A DNA stretch of 62,107 nt from CAZNFR01 sp964572225 (GCA_964572225.1 CAZNFR010000011.1:1-62107), one strand, 5' to 3'; numbered from the stretch's first letter, positions 1 through 11,500 are shown. Numbers and translations are program-made. Notes: generated by a model from the sequence alone, not told the origin.

Positions 1-1005
1 GAGGTTGTTGTCAACGATGAACGCAAATTTTTCGCGATCAGCTGAAATTTTGTCATAGGAAACGGGAACGAAAGTTTCATCGCCAAAGATAAGATAACCA
101 TTATAATAATTGGTGTTATACCCGTCATTACGCTCTGAACTCCAGAAATACTCCATTTTCAAGCCATCGACAAGACTGTTTGATTTTACATCAAAGGCAA
201 TGGTATCTTTCTCGGTAGGATCAAGAGATTCATAGTTGGCCTCTTCCTGCGCACCCCATTCGTTAACCATGTAAATCAGAACATCATCGAAGGACATTGC
301 GAGTACTGCCCATATAGTGTTATCGGCATCAACACTCCAATTAGTTTCATAAGTTCCAGCTGCACCTAGAGCAGAACCCCAACTCTGGTTGCGGTTAGGA
401 TTGGCACCAATGTTTCTTACGTTTTCTGTTACAGCACCTGTTTCATCACCACCTGCTTCAAATTTAGCCTTACCTGCACCTAATTCAATGTAGGCACAAT
501 ACTGATCATTTGCTTTTCGAATACCACTGTCTGGATAAGCTAACTGGTGCCCTGCTTCATAACGATCATACTCTCTGGTTTGAAAGGCAATTTCAAACGA
601 ACGGGAACCGGCATCAACTATGCTATTGGCATCAATATACTTTAGCACAATATAAAGAAAATCATCATCATAGAATGCTTTATAAGATGCACCGAAAGTA
701 CCATCGGTATCCAAATCATAGGAATCTCCACCTGCAGCATCGGTGGATTTTGCAATGAACTGCTCATCACCCAGACGATCCCAGATATCTGCAATTCCGA
801 TGTCATCCAAATCGTCAACGTTAACAGCATATCCCGCTTTTTTGATTGTAGTGGATAATTTGTTGTAAGGAACCTCGGCCATAAATTGAGCATTCCCTGT
901 TTCAGGCCAGTTACCTGTGTTGAACCATGCATTCGTGAAAAGCCCTTGTGCAGAAACACCAATAGATATCGCCACAAGAACAAGAATTAAGTTAAATTTT
1001 TTCAT
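1..1005 (-). CDS. Secreted CBM9/DOMON-like sugar-binding protein, partial
   Basis: Open from an ATG at 1003-1005 to the window edge (335 codons, no stop), so the C-terminus is outside. The N-terminus MKKFNLILVLVAISIGVSAQ is a clear Sec signal peptide, cleaved after SAQ. The mature part is rich in Asp, Tyr and Trp, and has a stretch (AFYDDDFLYIVLKYID) resembling the strand pattern of CBM9/DOMON-like beta-sandwich domains that bind carbohydrate. It is divergent from the SusC operon, with 224 bp between them, which suggests a role in the same glycan response. The fold call is from pattern resemblance only. A C-terminal sorting domain cannot be judged because that end is missing. Confidence 0.75.
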   Translation of the reverse strand, partial: MKKFNLILVLVAISIGVSAQGLFTNAWFNTGNWPETGNAQFMAEVPYNKLSTTIKKAGYAVNVDDLDDIGIADIWDRLGDEQFIAKSTDAAGGDSYDLDTDGTFGASYKAFYDDDFLYIVLKYIDANSIVDAGSRSFEIAFQTREYDRYEAGHQLAYPDSGIRKANDQYCAYIELGAGKAKFEAGGDETGAVTENVRNIGANPNRNQSWGSALGAAGTYETNWSVDADNTIWAVLAMSFDDVLIYMVNEWGAQEEANYESLDPTEKDTIAFDVKSNSLVDGLKMEYFWSSERNDGYNTNYYNGYLIFGDETFVPVSYDKISADREKFAFIVDNNL

Positions 1006-1185
1006 AAGCTGTAATTTTTAGTTGGTTGTTAATAAAACAATTAATTAATAAAAAAATGTATTTCCACGATTGTGGAATCGAAGGCCAAAATATAGTAAAT
1101 TTTTTAAAACAACAAGTTTCCCAAAAAAAAATCTAAAAATTCCTCTTAAATAGTGACCTCCCATTCGATTTTCATTTTTTTTTGT

Positions 1186-1193
1186 TAACATTG
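1186..1193 (+). promoter_or_regulatory. Possible -7 box upstream of susC
   Basis: TAACATTG lies 44 bp before the SusC ATG and is one mismatch from the Bacteroidota -7 consensus TAnnTTTG. The same octamer occurs at 12143-12150, 49 bp before the permease start. No convincing -33 TTTG at the usual spacing was found, so this is tentative. Confidence 0.25.
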
Positions 1194-1229
1194 TCTCTCG
1201 TAAATCAATCATTCATTAAACTAACTAAC

Positions 1230-4200
1230 ATGAAAAAACTATTAACTAAGAGTAAACTGCCCATGGTGGTTTTCCTCTGGTTAATGTGTGTACCTCAATT
1301 ATTTGCCCAAAGGCAGATCACTGGTACAATCACAGATGCGACCACAGGGGATCCATTGATCGGGGCAACTGTTCTTGTTAAGGGTACAACCATAGGTACC
1401 GTAAGTGATATTTCCGGAAATTATACCATCAATGTTTCAGGCGATGATGCTGTTCTGATATTTTCCTATATAGGATATGAGGATATCGAAAGGGCAGTGG
1501 GAGAGAATACTGTTATTAACGTTACCCTTTCAGAATCTGCAACTCAACTGGAAGATGTGGTTGTAATCGGATACGGTACCGTTAGAAAATCGGATCTGAC
1601 CGGTTCTGTGGCTGTGGTAACTCCGGAAGAACTGAACCGGGTTCCGGCTTCCAACTTTCAGAAGGCTCTTCAGGGTCGCGCAGCCGGGGTAATTGTGACT
1701 TCCAATACCGGTAAACCCGGTTCAGGAGCCTCCATTAAAGTCAGGGGGATTGGATCCATAAACCGGGGAGGTGATCCTATTTATGTTATTGATGGGGTAA
1801 TTGGTGGAAACCTCAATGCGATAAATCCGGCCGACATTGAAAGTCTTCAGGTGTTGAAAGATGCTTCTGCGACCGCAATTTACGGTTCTGACGGAGCCAA
1901 CGGAGTTGTGATCATCACTACCAAAAGAGGTCAATCCGGAAGAACCAATGTGGTTTATAATAACTGGTTCAGCGTCACCCAGATTCCTGAAAAACTCGAT
2001 CTGATGAATGCAGATGAGTATGCTGAGTTTTACAATACGGTAAATGCTGCCCAGGGGGTTTTTCAACCTGCCTATACCGATGAATTCAGGCAATGGTATT
2101 ATGGGAATGGCTGGGAGAAAGGTACAGACTGGCAGGATGAGATTACCCAGACTGGATTCGGACAGAATCATTATTTACGGATTTCAGGGGGTGGTGAAAA
2201 CAATAATTTCAGCTTATCCGGAAACTTTTACGATGAATCCGGTATCCTGATCTCAAATAATGCTGCCCGTTATAACTTAAGAGCCAATTCCGATTTTCAG
2301 ATTGGAAATATACTGAAGGTGGGAGAAACCTTTAACATCACACGCACCATTACCGAGAACGGTTTAGGTGGATTTGGGGCTGCAAACATCGTCTCTCCCC
2401 TGATGAAGGTTTACAATGAAGATAATAAAGAAGGGTTTGAAGGTCCGCAGATTCCTCTGGAATACCCCGGGGGTATCATCAATGGTACGGACACCTTCCG
2501 AATCATTAACAATACAGGTGGGAACGACAAGACAAACCCGGTTGCCCAGGGAAGAATCCCGGAAAATTTCAATTACAGTAATAATTTTCTGGGAAATGTC
2601 TACGCTGAATTGGAACCGGTTGACTGGTTTCAGTACCGGATCAGTGCTTCCGTTACCGGAGGTACATTCAGGAGTAAGGTCTGGACCTCCCAATATGATC
2701 TGGGTGTAAGAAGTACCGGGCAGGCCGAATTGTCCGAGGACTTCTCTGAGAGTTTCACCTATCAGCTTGAAAATCAGGTGACTTTACAGCGTCAGTTTGG
2801 GATGCATAACCTTACAGCAACGGCTGTCCATCAGGTCAGGATGAATGAAGGTGCGAACATTCAGGGATCTGCAAATGGCTTTCCCTACGAAAGTCTGAAT
2901 GTATTCAGTCAGGCTCTGGAAGACGGGAAAAACCTGACCGGAGGCAAAACCACTCCTTTCAGACAGGAATCCTATCTGGCCAGGGTTATCTACGATTATA
3001 ACTCCACGATTCTGTTTACCGGTTCCTTCCGCCGAGACGGTGTTTCCCGTTTTGGTCCCGAGAATCGCTGGGGTAATTTCCCGTCAGCGTCCATTGCTTA
3101 TAAGATCAATGAAGACTTCCTTCAGAATATACAACAGATCAATATGTTAAAGTTGAGAGTAGGATGGGGCCGTACCGGTAATTCCGACATCGGCGATTTC
3201 CTTTATGAGGACTTCCTTACTCCACCAACCCAGTTTTCACCCGTTTTCGGAGATCCCAATAAAATGGTAACAGGTACTTATGTTTTTTATTCCTTCTCCA
3301 ATCCATTGATTCGCTGGGAATCTGCTGAAATGACCAATATTGGTCTGGATCTTAATGCCTTTAACAATAAGGTCCAGGCAACCATTGAATACTATTGGAA
3401 AAATACGGAAGACCTTCTTGTCCAGGTTCCGGTGTCAATTGTCTTCGGCCGATCCGGTGACGGTTCTGAACCCTTTACCAATCTTGGGGAAATCGTAAAC
3501 CGCGGACTCGAAATGAATCTGATGTATAAGAATTACGATAATGATTTTAAATATTCAGCCTCTCTGAATTTAACCACCTTTAAAAATGAAGTGTTGTTTA
3601 TCCCTGAGAACAGGGAGATTTCGGGTAGTAACACCCGGACCCGGGTAGGCAATACCATTGGTAGTTTATTCGGATATGTTGCTGAAGGACTGGTCACACC
3701 CAATGATTTCGATGAGGAAGACAATTATCTTTATGCCGAACCGGCCGAAGGCATCCCCCAACCAGGCGATATCCGTTACAAAGACCTGAACAACGACGGA
3801 TTAATCACGGATCTTGACCGAACCCTTATCGGTAAGTCTCTGCCTGATTTTATTGGCGGATTCAACTTTGAAGCTTCCTGGAAGAATTTTGATTTTTCTC
3901 TGTTCCTGAACGGTATGTTCAATTATGAGATTTTCCATGCACAGAAAGCTTCCCTGTCCAGTTTTGTGAACCAGGATATCAATCACAATAAACTACGCGA
4001 GTGGACTGAAAACTATTATTCAGCGGAAAATCCCACCACCGAATATGTGAGGGCCGATCCGAATAATACCAGCGACAACGATCGAATATCAACCTGGTGG
4101 ATTGAAAATGGTACTTTTGTGAGGGTAAGGGATATTCAGCTGGGTTACTCCCTGCCTCAGAGTGTGATCTCCAGGGTTGGAATCAATCGGGCAAGAGTTT

Positions 4201-4352
4201 ATGTTAGTACTACCAATCCCATACTTTTTACTGATTATACAGGAAGAGATCCTGAGAATGCTGCATTCACCTCTCCTTTAAATTCAGGAACGGACAACGG
4301 TGGTTATCCCAACCCGAAGGTGTATACTTTTGGAATGCAGATTGAATTTTAA
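1230..4352 (+). CDS. SusC/RagA-type TonB-linked outer membrane protein
   Basis: A 1040-residue outer membrane transporter that imports oligosaccharides (or peptides) with its SusD lid, powered by TonB. Order: signal peptide ending LFAQ (about residue 27); CarboxypepD_reg-like beta-sandwich at 30-105 (TGTITDATTGDPLIGATV); TonB box and plug start near 108-127 (LEDVVVIGYGTVRKSDLTG); plug to about 235; then a long beta-barrel ending in Phe, as expected for outer membrane insertion. The reading frame extends upstream to a TTG at 1182, but the ATG at 1230 begins the signal peptide and is preferred. It is followed after 21 bp by SusD. Length and architecture are normal. The substrate cannot be told from sequence, but nearby sulfatases make a sulfated glycan plausible. 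Confidence 0.97.
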   Translation: MKKLLTKSKLPMVVFLWLMCVPQLFAQRQITGTITDATTGDPLIGATVLVKGTTIGTVSDISGNYTINVSGDDAVLIFSYIGYEDIERAVGENTVINVTLSESATQLEDVVVIGYGTVRKSDLTGSVAVVTPEELNRVPASNFQKALQGRAAGVIVTSNTGKPGSGASIKVRGIGSINRGGDPIYVIDGVIGGNLNAINPADIESLQVLKDASATAIYGSDGANGVVIITTKRGQSGRTNVVYNNWFSVTQIPEKLDLMNADEYAEFYNTVNAAQGVFQPAYTDEFRQWYYGNGWEKGTDWQDEITQTGFGQNHYLRISGGGENNNFSLSGNFYDESGILISNNAARYNLRANSDFQIGNILKVGETFNITRTITENGLGGFGAANIVSPLMKVYNEDNKEGFEGPQIPLEYPGGIINGTDTFRIINNTGGNDKTNPVAQGRIPENFNYSNNFLGNVYAELEPVDWFQYRISASVTGGTFRSKVWTSQYDLGVRSTGQAELSEDFSESFTYQLENQVTLQRQFGMHNLTATAVHQVRMNEGANIQGSANGFPYESLNVFSQALEDGKNLTGGKTTPFRQESYLARVIYDYNSTILFTGSFRRDGVSRFGPENRWGNFPSASIAYKINEDFLQNIQQINMLKLRVGWGRTGNSDIGDFLYEDFLTPPTQFSPVFGDPNKMVTGTYVFYSFSNPLIRWESAEMTNIGLDLNAFNNKVQATIEYYWKNTEDLLVQVPVSIVFGRSGDGSEPFTNLGEIVNRGLEMNLMYKNYDNDFKYSASLNLTTFKNEVLFIPENREISGSNTRTRVGNTIGSLFGYVAEGLVTPNDFDEEDNYLYAEPAEGIPQPGDIRYKDLNNDGLITDLDRTLIGKSLPDFIGGFNFEASWKNFDFSLFLNGMFNYEIFHAQKASLSSFVNQDINHNKLREWTENYYSAENPTTEYVRADPNNTSDNDRISTWWIENGTFVRVRDIQLGYSLPQSVISRVGINRARVYVSTTNPILFTDYTGRDPENAAFTSPLNSGTDNGGYPNPKVYTFGMQIEF

Positions 4353-4373
4353 TTCTTAAAATATTAGTTAATC

Positions 4374-6050
4374 ATGAAAAAATTAGTGAAATATATTCCG
4401 GTATTACTGCTGTTTCTGTTGATCGGAAACTCATGTTCGGAGGATTTCCTGGAGGTCCAGAACCCGAATCAGCTGGCAACCAGTTCCTTTTTTCAGACAG
4501 CTCAGGATGCGGAATTTGCAATAAATACCGCATATTACGGACTAGCCGGACGCGGAATGTTCGGACTCAGATACTATTTCTTCTATAATTCATTTGAGGA
4601 TCGCATCCTTTTTGAAACACCCAACCTGGATGAGATAGCCATTAATTCCAGTACCGGGGATGTGAGGGCCATTTACCAGGATCTCTATATTGGTTTGTGG
4701 AGGGCCTCAACCTTTATAGATAATGTCAATAAGACAGATATTCCCGATTTGGATGAAGATCTTAAACAACGTTATATTGCAGAGGCCAGAGGCCTCAGAG
4801 GTGCTTATTACTTTTACCTTGTAACCTTGTTTAATCGTCCGGTTTTCTATGATGAATTTAATCTGCCCAGCGATCCGGCTTTTACCTTTACCAATGGGGA
4901 ACCCATTCAGTTCTGGGATAAAATTGTGGAAGACCTTCAATTTGCTGTTAGCGTATTACCGGATGCTTACGGAAGTGATGACGTTGGGCGTGTTACCCGT
5001 GGAATGGCCAATGCCATGTTGGGGAAAGCCATGCTTTTTAAACATTATCATTACTATGTAAAGAATGGTGAAAAGGGTAGCGCAGAAGACATCGCCGACC
5101 TCGAACTTGCCAGAGATGCTTTTGAAGCGGTTATGAACAGCGGACAATATGCCTTAATGCAGCCACTTGAACCCAAATCAAGGGAAGATTACATTTATGC
5201 CTTCCTTTCCAATTTCAGCTATGTGGATATGCTTAGCCCCAGCGGTAATACCTATAAAAGTGAAAATAATTCCGAATCGGTCTGGGAGATACAATACAGT
5301 GACGACAGGATACAAAACGGCTGGCTGCCTGCATGGCAATGGAGCGGACATTTGAATAATCATTGGTTCTCAGCGCATGTATCCAGCTTCCGAAATCATG
5401 AAATCCATCCCAAATTATGGTACGAATGGGAAACCGACGGGGTTCCGGCGGGCTTTGACAGGGATCCAAGAGCCTATGCTACCTGCTATCTGGATGGGGA
5501 AAGAATGGATTTCAGACCTGAAAATGAGTACTATTATAATACCCCCTACCTTTCCGGTGCTAATAACAAGGAGATTGCAAAAAGCCGCGGACTCTTCATT
5601 CCTGGCACCCCCAGCTCCGGACTGGGTCTTAAGAAGTATTATTTCCCGGCCTATTATGAAAGGGATGCTCCCGATAATTCTCCTGTTAACAGGGATATGA
5701 TACGTTATGCCGATGTGTTATTGATGTATGCTGAGGTGAAATTCCTGTTGGGGGATGATGGTCAGGGTCTTGAGGCACTTAATGATGTTAGGAGGAGAAT
5801 GGATATGCCCGATGTTCCGGCCCTTACCATTGATGCCATTATCCATGAAAGGGATGTTGAACTGGCCACAGAAGGTCATCGCTTCCTCGACCTGATACGG
5901 TGGAGTTTTGATCCGGAATGGGGGATTGACTGGATTGAGATATTTGATGGGAAGAATATTTTCCAGGTGGGTAAAAATGAGTATCTTCCCCTGCCTTTAA
6001 GCGAAATTAACATAAACCAGGGATTGTATGTACAAAACCCGGGATGGTAA
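4374..6050 (+). CDS. SusD/RagB-family surface glycan-binding lipoprotein
   Basis: 558 residues; the lid and substrate-capture partner of SusC at the cell surface. The N-terminus has a lipoprotein signal with lipobox ending GNSC (Cys21) followed by SEDFLEV, the usual SusD opening. TPR-like helices follow, for example YIAEARGLRGAYYFYL near 130. The C-terminal region has the typical SusD pattern RYADVLLMYAEVKFL and ERDVELATEGHRFLDLIRW. It lies 21 bp after the SusC gene and 25 bp before a third lipoprotein gene, so the three are one transcription unit. Family assignment is secure; the ligand is unknown. Confidence 0.97.
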   Translation: MKKLVKYIPVLLLFLLIGNSCSEDFLEVQNPNQLATSSFFQTAQDAEFAINTAYYGLAGRGMFGLRYYFFYNSFEDRILFETPNLDEIAINSSTGDVRAIYQDLYIGLWRASTFIDNVNKTDIPDLDEDLKQRYIAEARGLRGAYYFYLVTLFNRPVFYDEFNLPSDPAFTFTNGEPIQFWDKIVEDLQFAVSVLPDAYGSDDVGRVTRGMANAMLGKAMLFKHYHYYVKNGEKGSAEDIADLELARDAFEAVMNSGQYALMQPLEPKSREDYIYAFLSNFSYVDMLSPSGNTYKSENNSESVWEIQYSDDRIQNGWLPAWQWSGHLNNHWFSAHVSSFRNHEIHPKLWYEWETDGVPAGFDRDPRAYATCYLDGERMDFRPENEYYYNTPYLSGANNKEIAKSRGLFIPGTPSSGLGLKKYYFPAYYERDAPDNSPVNRDMIRYADVLLMYAEVKFLLGDDGQGLEALNDVRRRMDMPDVPALTIDAIIHERDVELATEGHRFLDLIRWSFDPEWGIDWIEIFDGKNIFQVGKNEYLPLPLSEININQGLYVQNPGW

Positions 6051-6075
6051 AAAACCAATTAAACAACAATTAACT

Positions 6076-7397
6076 ATGAGAAATTTAGTAATCATTCTGT
6101 TTGCATTTATCCTGGTTCTGGGAGCCTGTAATCAGGAGCCACCCAAGGAGGTAAACGCAGATTTTAAAACAAACCTGGCCGATAATATCGCCTTCGCCGG
6201 GGAAACCTTTTACATCTATATGGAAGGAACTTCGGGAGAATTTTTTACTCTTTTCAGAGGTTTAACTACAAGCACTACCTATGATCCTGATGATCCCACA
6301 AGAACAGGTGAATCCATCCAGGCTGACACCGATTCACTCGGGATAACCTATTCCAACGGCGGGGAATACCAGCTTACCCTAATTGCATCCAGTTCAGGAA
6401 ACTGGGCGGANNNNNNNNNNATTATGAATCCGATGTTTACACATTAATGGTGAATGTGGTTGATAACAGGGCAGAGTTAATTTCTATGGAAGTGGATCGC
6501 CGGGAAGGAACCATTACCCCCGATGATGAGATCCTTTTCTATGCTAACAAACTGGAAGATTTCTCCAATGCAAGAGTCAGATTCAGGACAGCCAGCTCCG
6601 GAGCGGAGGTATATGTTGATGGTGTGTTGCAGGAAGATGCCCGTAACCGGCATGACTTTTCACCGGTCAATCCCGGGGATGATGAAGGTCGTCCCTTGGT
6701 GTATGAGGTTATTGCCCCCAACGGGGATACCAAGACCTATACTGCCAAGTTTATTTATCGGGATCCCAGCTCGGAGAAAACATTATTCTCCCTGTCTTCT
6801 TCCGATTTTGCAGGCAGTTTTACCATTAATGAAGGCGCCAAAACTGTTCTCATTGAGTATTATCAGGGTGATAACATTGAAAAGGTTGGCCTGGAAGCCG
6901 TAGTTTCTGACGGAGCCATAGCCGAATTTGACGGAGAAGAGATCAGCGAGGATGAAGAAGATGTGAGCCTCATCGCAGATACTACCATTCTTGTAACAGC
7001 CGAGGATCTTTCAACCGTTGAATATATGCTGGAATACTATGCCAAGGAAAGAATCGATACTTTTGCTTTCACCGGGGTGGATGACGGAGGAACAATTACT
7101 CCTTTGAATCCTGTATTCTATGCAGATGTTGATTTTGAAACACGGGCAATTACGATGGAAGTTCCCAAGAATCTGGATCTTACTTCCATTGTTGCTACTT
7201 TTACCGGGATCACAGATTTTACGGTTGAAATTAAGAAGACGGGAACCGAAACTCCCACTGCACTCGAAAGCGGAGTTACTCCTTTTGATTACAGCGTAAA
7301 TGAATCCAACGATCCTCCTTCGGAAACCTTCAACATAGTGGTTTACGATGGATCTGATCCGATTGATACTTATGTGTTAACTGTGATTACCTATTAA
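6076..7397 (+). CDS. Surface lipoprotein with PKD-like and repeated beta domains (SGBP-like), broken by assembly gap
   Basis: Third gene of the SusCD operon, likely a surface glycan-binding protein. The ATG at 6076 starts a lipoprotein signal with lipobox LGAC (Cys18). A PKD-like domain (GGEYQLTLIASSSG) runs into ten N at 6411-6420. After the gap, the continuing frame reads YESDVYTLMVNVVDN, the expected end of a PKD domain, then about 300 residues of repeated beta-sandwich units of the DUF5018/cadherin-like kind, to a stop at 7395-7397. The two halves are in different frames as written. They join only if the real gap is 2 (mod 3) bases long, so I treat this as one gene with a placeholder gap, not a frameshift in the organism. 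Confidence 0.8.
6411..6420. other. Assembly gap (10 N)
   Basis: Ten N inside the lipoprotein gene. Frame continuity across the PKD-like domain needs a gap length of 2 (mod 3); a 2-base gap would already restore the frame. The number ten is therefore probably a scaffolding placeholder. Confidence 0.95.
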
Positions 7398-7418
7398 CGA
7401 TAAGATAAATCATTACTG

Positions 7419-7446
7419 AAAGGGTGTCCCGCTGGGTCGCCCTTTT
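7419..7446. terminator. Bidirectional intrinsic terminator
   Basis: The arms AAAGGGTG and CGCCCTTT pair (with one T-G wobble) around an inner CCC/GGG stem, followed by a T run. It lies between the convergent ends of the SusCD operon and the SGNH hydrolase gene and probably serves both. Confidence 0.75.
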
Positions 7447-7447
7447 G

Positions 7448-8572
7448 TTATTTAAGTCCCAGAAATTCACCCATCTGGAGGGCTACAATCCTGTGGCCTT
7501 TTTCGTTCCAGTGGTTATCGCCGGGAATGAAGAAGTCATTGCCCAGGCTGGCCGGAATTGGGGGGTTGATAAAGGCCGGATAAAGATTTAAGAAACCAAT
7601 ATCCATTTTTTGGCAGAAATCTCTCCAGCTTTCAACCCAAAAATCGGAAGTGTCCTGCCTGGAGATCTGAATATCCCAGGGGTGTACGGAAAGACTGAGA
7701 TTGATCTGATTTTCGTCACAGAGGTCCTTTAGAAGAGAGATATAATGGCGGGAAGAGTTTAAAGAAGAGTCGATAAGTGTTTTGTATTCGGGTCTGTAGA
7801 GCCATTCCCCAACTTTATGGAAGTTAGGATCGGCAGCGAGAATTTCGTCTTCAAATTGATCGAAGAATCCGGAGTACATCTCCAGTGCATCATTCATCCT
7901 TGTATTTTCCGAGTATTCTTCAAAGTTTTTAGTGATCTCAATAAAACGTTTCATTCGCAATTTTCTCACTATATTTTGAATCCTGAAATAAACAAAGGAA
8001 TGTTTCAAATGGAATTCATGCATTTTTTGGATTTTTCTTTTTTTTGGAGAGCTATCCGGTTCAAAGGATCCATATACGATTTCATTTTGAATATCGGAAA
8101 GGTCAAGCATAACATGTACCCCATCCGTTTTAATTCCGTAATTCCGAATCAGATCCAGGATACGGTAATAATATAATTTGGGAGAAAAGCTTACGGCAGA
8201 AGCATTAAGAATTTCAATGTCTTTTTGGGCCATTTCCTGAATAATAAATGGAAAGGTGTTGTGAACCCAGACTCCCACTCCTTCGGAATGACTATCTCCA
8301 ATAATAATCAATCTTTTGTTTCGCGGAGCATTGCTGACTTTCCGTATCGCCGTATCTCTTCCCCCGATTGAATTGGAATAAAAGGGGTATTTTATGTAAG
8401 CCCAGGAGGCTAGCCCTTTTTCCGAAGGCAGTATTCCATGATGGGTAAGATAATGGGAAGTTCGGAATGAATTTATCTGTCTCTTGTTGAAGTAGGAACC
8501 TAAAAGAAAATCAGCTCCATAGATCAAGGAGAGCACAATAATTAAAACCAGAAAAGGGTTGATTTTACTCAT
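7448..8572 (-). CDS. Membrane-anchored SGNH/GDSL-type hydrolase
   Basis: 374 residues. A single N-terminal hydrophobic segment (residues 6-24) anchors or exports it. The block I nucleophile motif GDSH is at 92-95 (Ser94), after the strand RLIIIGDS. The C-terminal Asp/His pair is in DNHWN (Asp352, His354), so the catalytic set looks complete. Such proteins are typically carbohydrate O-acetyl esterases or acyl transferases acting outside the cytoplasm. The start overlaps the end of the upstream FG-GAP gene by 8 bp, indicating translational coupling and a shared operon. The exact substrate cannot be told. Confidence 0.85.
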   Translation of the reverse strand: MSKINPFLVLIIVLSLIYGADFLLGSYFNKRQINSFRTSHYLTHHGILPSEKGLASWAYIKYPFYSNSIGGRDTAIRKVSNAPRNKRLIIIGDSHSEGVGVWVHNTFPFIIQEMAQKDIEILNASAVSFSPKLYYYRILDLIRNYGIKTDGVHVMLDLSDIQNEIVYGSFEPDSSPKKRKIQKMHEFHLKHSFVYFRIQNIVRKLRMKRFIEITKNFEEYSENTRMNDALEMYSGFFDQFEDEILAADPNFHKVGEWLYRPEYKTLIDSSLNSSRHYISLLKDLCDENQINLSLSVHPWDIQISRQDTSDFWVESWRDFCQKMDIGFLNLYPAFINPPIPASLGNDFFIPGDNHWNEKGHRIVALQMGEFLGLK

Positions 8573-11500
8573 TTATCAAAGAGTTAAGGTATACACTAAT
8601 TTCCTTGTGTTTTTCCAAGGTCTCAATCTTATTTTCATAAAATCCGACAATAAAACTGTTCTGTCCATTGAGAAGGGCTTTTGTTTTTTTATTCCTGCCA
8701 AACCCAAATACCAGCATACCATCTGTGGCATGCAGCTTGTCGGCAGAGGCCCCCATAAACCCAAATACATCTTCTTTTTCATCTTTTTCCAGATGGGCTG
8801 CAAAGAAAACCCTTTTCTGGTTTCGGTCTCCGATATATACCCAGTTCCATGTATCCTGGACCGTTTCGCCAGAAAGGAAATCTGGAATTATCTCTTGCAT
8901 GCCTTTATTCGTACCCCAATATTTGGTAAAGGGGTTATAGTTTCCTCCAATGGGCCCTTCATAAAGGAACCAGTAGTTTAGGTCCTCAGCTGCCTTAAGT
9001 ATGTCAATCTTTGCAAAGCGAGGAAAAAAGGACCATTTCCAGACAAACAAACCGGAAGTACTTTTAAAAAGGATCTCATGGTCATTGAGGATCTTGGAAG
9101 AGGAAACCACCTCAAATCCGGGATGCCCTGCTCCATTATCGTAATCAGCTCCGTGTATCATGTTTGGAAGCCCCCGGAAATCGCTTCCGGCCGATTCAGG
9201 AACAGAAACATTTCCACTTTCTGACCATTGTATCCAGTCATTTCCTGCTCTGTCAACCATGGATGAAAGGCCCCCGGAAGATTGCTGCAGAAAATATACT
9301 GCGTGTTCCGTGGATATTTTATAATGCTTACTCCCTTTATAGAAGACCTCGGAGATCACCACCTTGTTTTCTCCGGTGAAAGCACCCTTATTAAGCCAGA
9401 TATTCACTCTTCTTTCCCGGTTGAAATCTTTTTGCAGGATGTCAATATCCCCATCACCATCGAGATCACCCACCTTGCCCTCATGAGTTCCGCTTCCGGT
9501 ACTTAATCTGGATAGTCTGAAGTTACCATTTCCATCTCCGTATAATAGGATTTGTCTGGCACCATCTCCAGCTCCCGGTGTGTGCATTTCGGCGGTATAA
9601 ATATCCAGGTTTCCATCCTCATTAAAGTCTGCAATTTGCAGAGTATGCCCGTTCTTTAACTCTCTAACCAGGTTTTTCTTTTCCCATTTCCCATTTTGAA
9701 AAAAATACATATTGAGAGGGCCGGTGAGATCACCAGAACCAATAAGGATTTCAGGCATTCCCCCTTTGATCAGGTCCCCGGCTGCTGATCGGGAAGTGGG
9801 GTAATCATCGATTTTATGAGGAACATAGCCTTCCCGTTTATCATACTCGAACCAGTATCCGCCACCAATCAAGTCCTTGACCCCGTCCAGATTTACATCA
9901 GCAGAGGCAAATCCTTCAAAACCAGCCCCTTCCCAGGAAAAGACCTCCGACAGCAACCAGTTTTCCTGTTTTCTTGGATTAAAGGGGATATCACTGACAA
10001 ATAATTTCCTGGCTCCCTGGTTCCAGAAGAATAATTCCCCTTTTCCGTCGCCATCAAAGTCATCTATGATTTGATCGTGATGTTGGTTTTGGCCTTCTGA
10101 TTTTATCAGGTGTCGATTCCATCTTCTCTCCGGACTATAATCGGGCCAAGGATTTTCCCACCACCAAACCTGGTTGGATTTTCCGCCTCCACCCATGAGT
10201 ATATCCAGATCATCATCATTATCAATATCGTAAGCAACACCTCCGGCTTCAATATGGACATCGATTCCCGGGTCAATCAGGAATTGATCCCAGCTTATTT
10301 CAGGATTTGCGGACCACTTATTACCTTTTTTATTGATTTTATACCATTCCATCCCTGTATAACCGGTGATAATGAAATCGTTGACCCCGTCCTTATCCAG
10401 ATCCGCAATAATGCTGGCAACTTGCGATCCGGTTTTGGTTATTGGAAAATCGAAATCAAGGTTGGAAACTTTTTGCCAGTAACGATCTTCAACATCCATT
10501 TGGATGGCATCGTTTCTCCAGGCGTGTAAAAAATGGTAGAAATCCCAGGAAGTACTTACAATATCCAGGTCACCATCGTTGTCAAGATCAACCACCTGGG
10601 TGCCAAGGTGACTTTCTTTCCCCTGATCCACTAGTATTTCAGTAAAATTTCCTAAGCCATCATTTTCCCAGATTTGAAGTTTAGGATTGTCTCCTTTATG
10701 CTCACTGGTAATGAGGTCCGGGTCTCCGTCAAGATCCATATCAGCAATATCCAGATTATGAAGTGACCATTGTTCAACCACGGTATGCCGCTCAAATATC
10801 TCTCCGGCCTTTTGTTCATACCAAAACAGAAAAGCCGTAGGACCTTGAGGAGGGTATTGTTCTTCAGCCACGGCAACATCAATAAGCCCGTCTCCGTTCA
10901 GATCTTCTGCTTTGACCCGATCGATGGCATTTATAGTATGACCAATAAAATGGGCTACCCAGTTTCCTTTTTTCTTTCCGGGATTTTCATACCAGGAGAG
11001 AATTGTGGCATGTTCTCCATCCGTTTTTGAACTCCCTGCAATGATATCCAGATCACCATCGCTGTCCATATCAGCACAAGCGAATCCTTCGTCCGAATTG
11101 GTATGGACAAGATGATATTTTTTCCATTCCGGAATGGAGGTATTTTGAGGTATTTCAAAACAGTATACCCCACCGGAAGCGGTCATAAGAATTTCTTCCT
11201 TTCCCCCTTTAAAAATATCGGCTTTACCATAGCCCTGTCCATTAATATGTCCTGTTGCCGGCAGGGTGCCAATATGCCGGTGTTTCCAGGTTTTGGGATT
11301 TTCGGAGTCGGCTTCAAACCAATACACATTAGGCAGTGCCTGGGCGATAAAATCTGCATTAAGATCGTTATCCACATCCAAAGATACCATGGCATCGGCA
11401 TTGATGCCGATATCCGCTCTCGGCCAGGGGCCGTAAAGGAGTCCGCCGGGATTGTGGTAAACAAACCTTCCACTCACTATATCGGTCAGGCCATCCTGAT

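Noticed and set aside
1182..1229. Upstream TTG start for SusC
   Set aside because: It would put 16 residues before the signal peptide; ATG 1230 gives a normal N-terminus.
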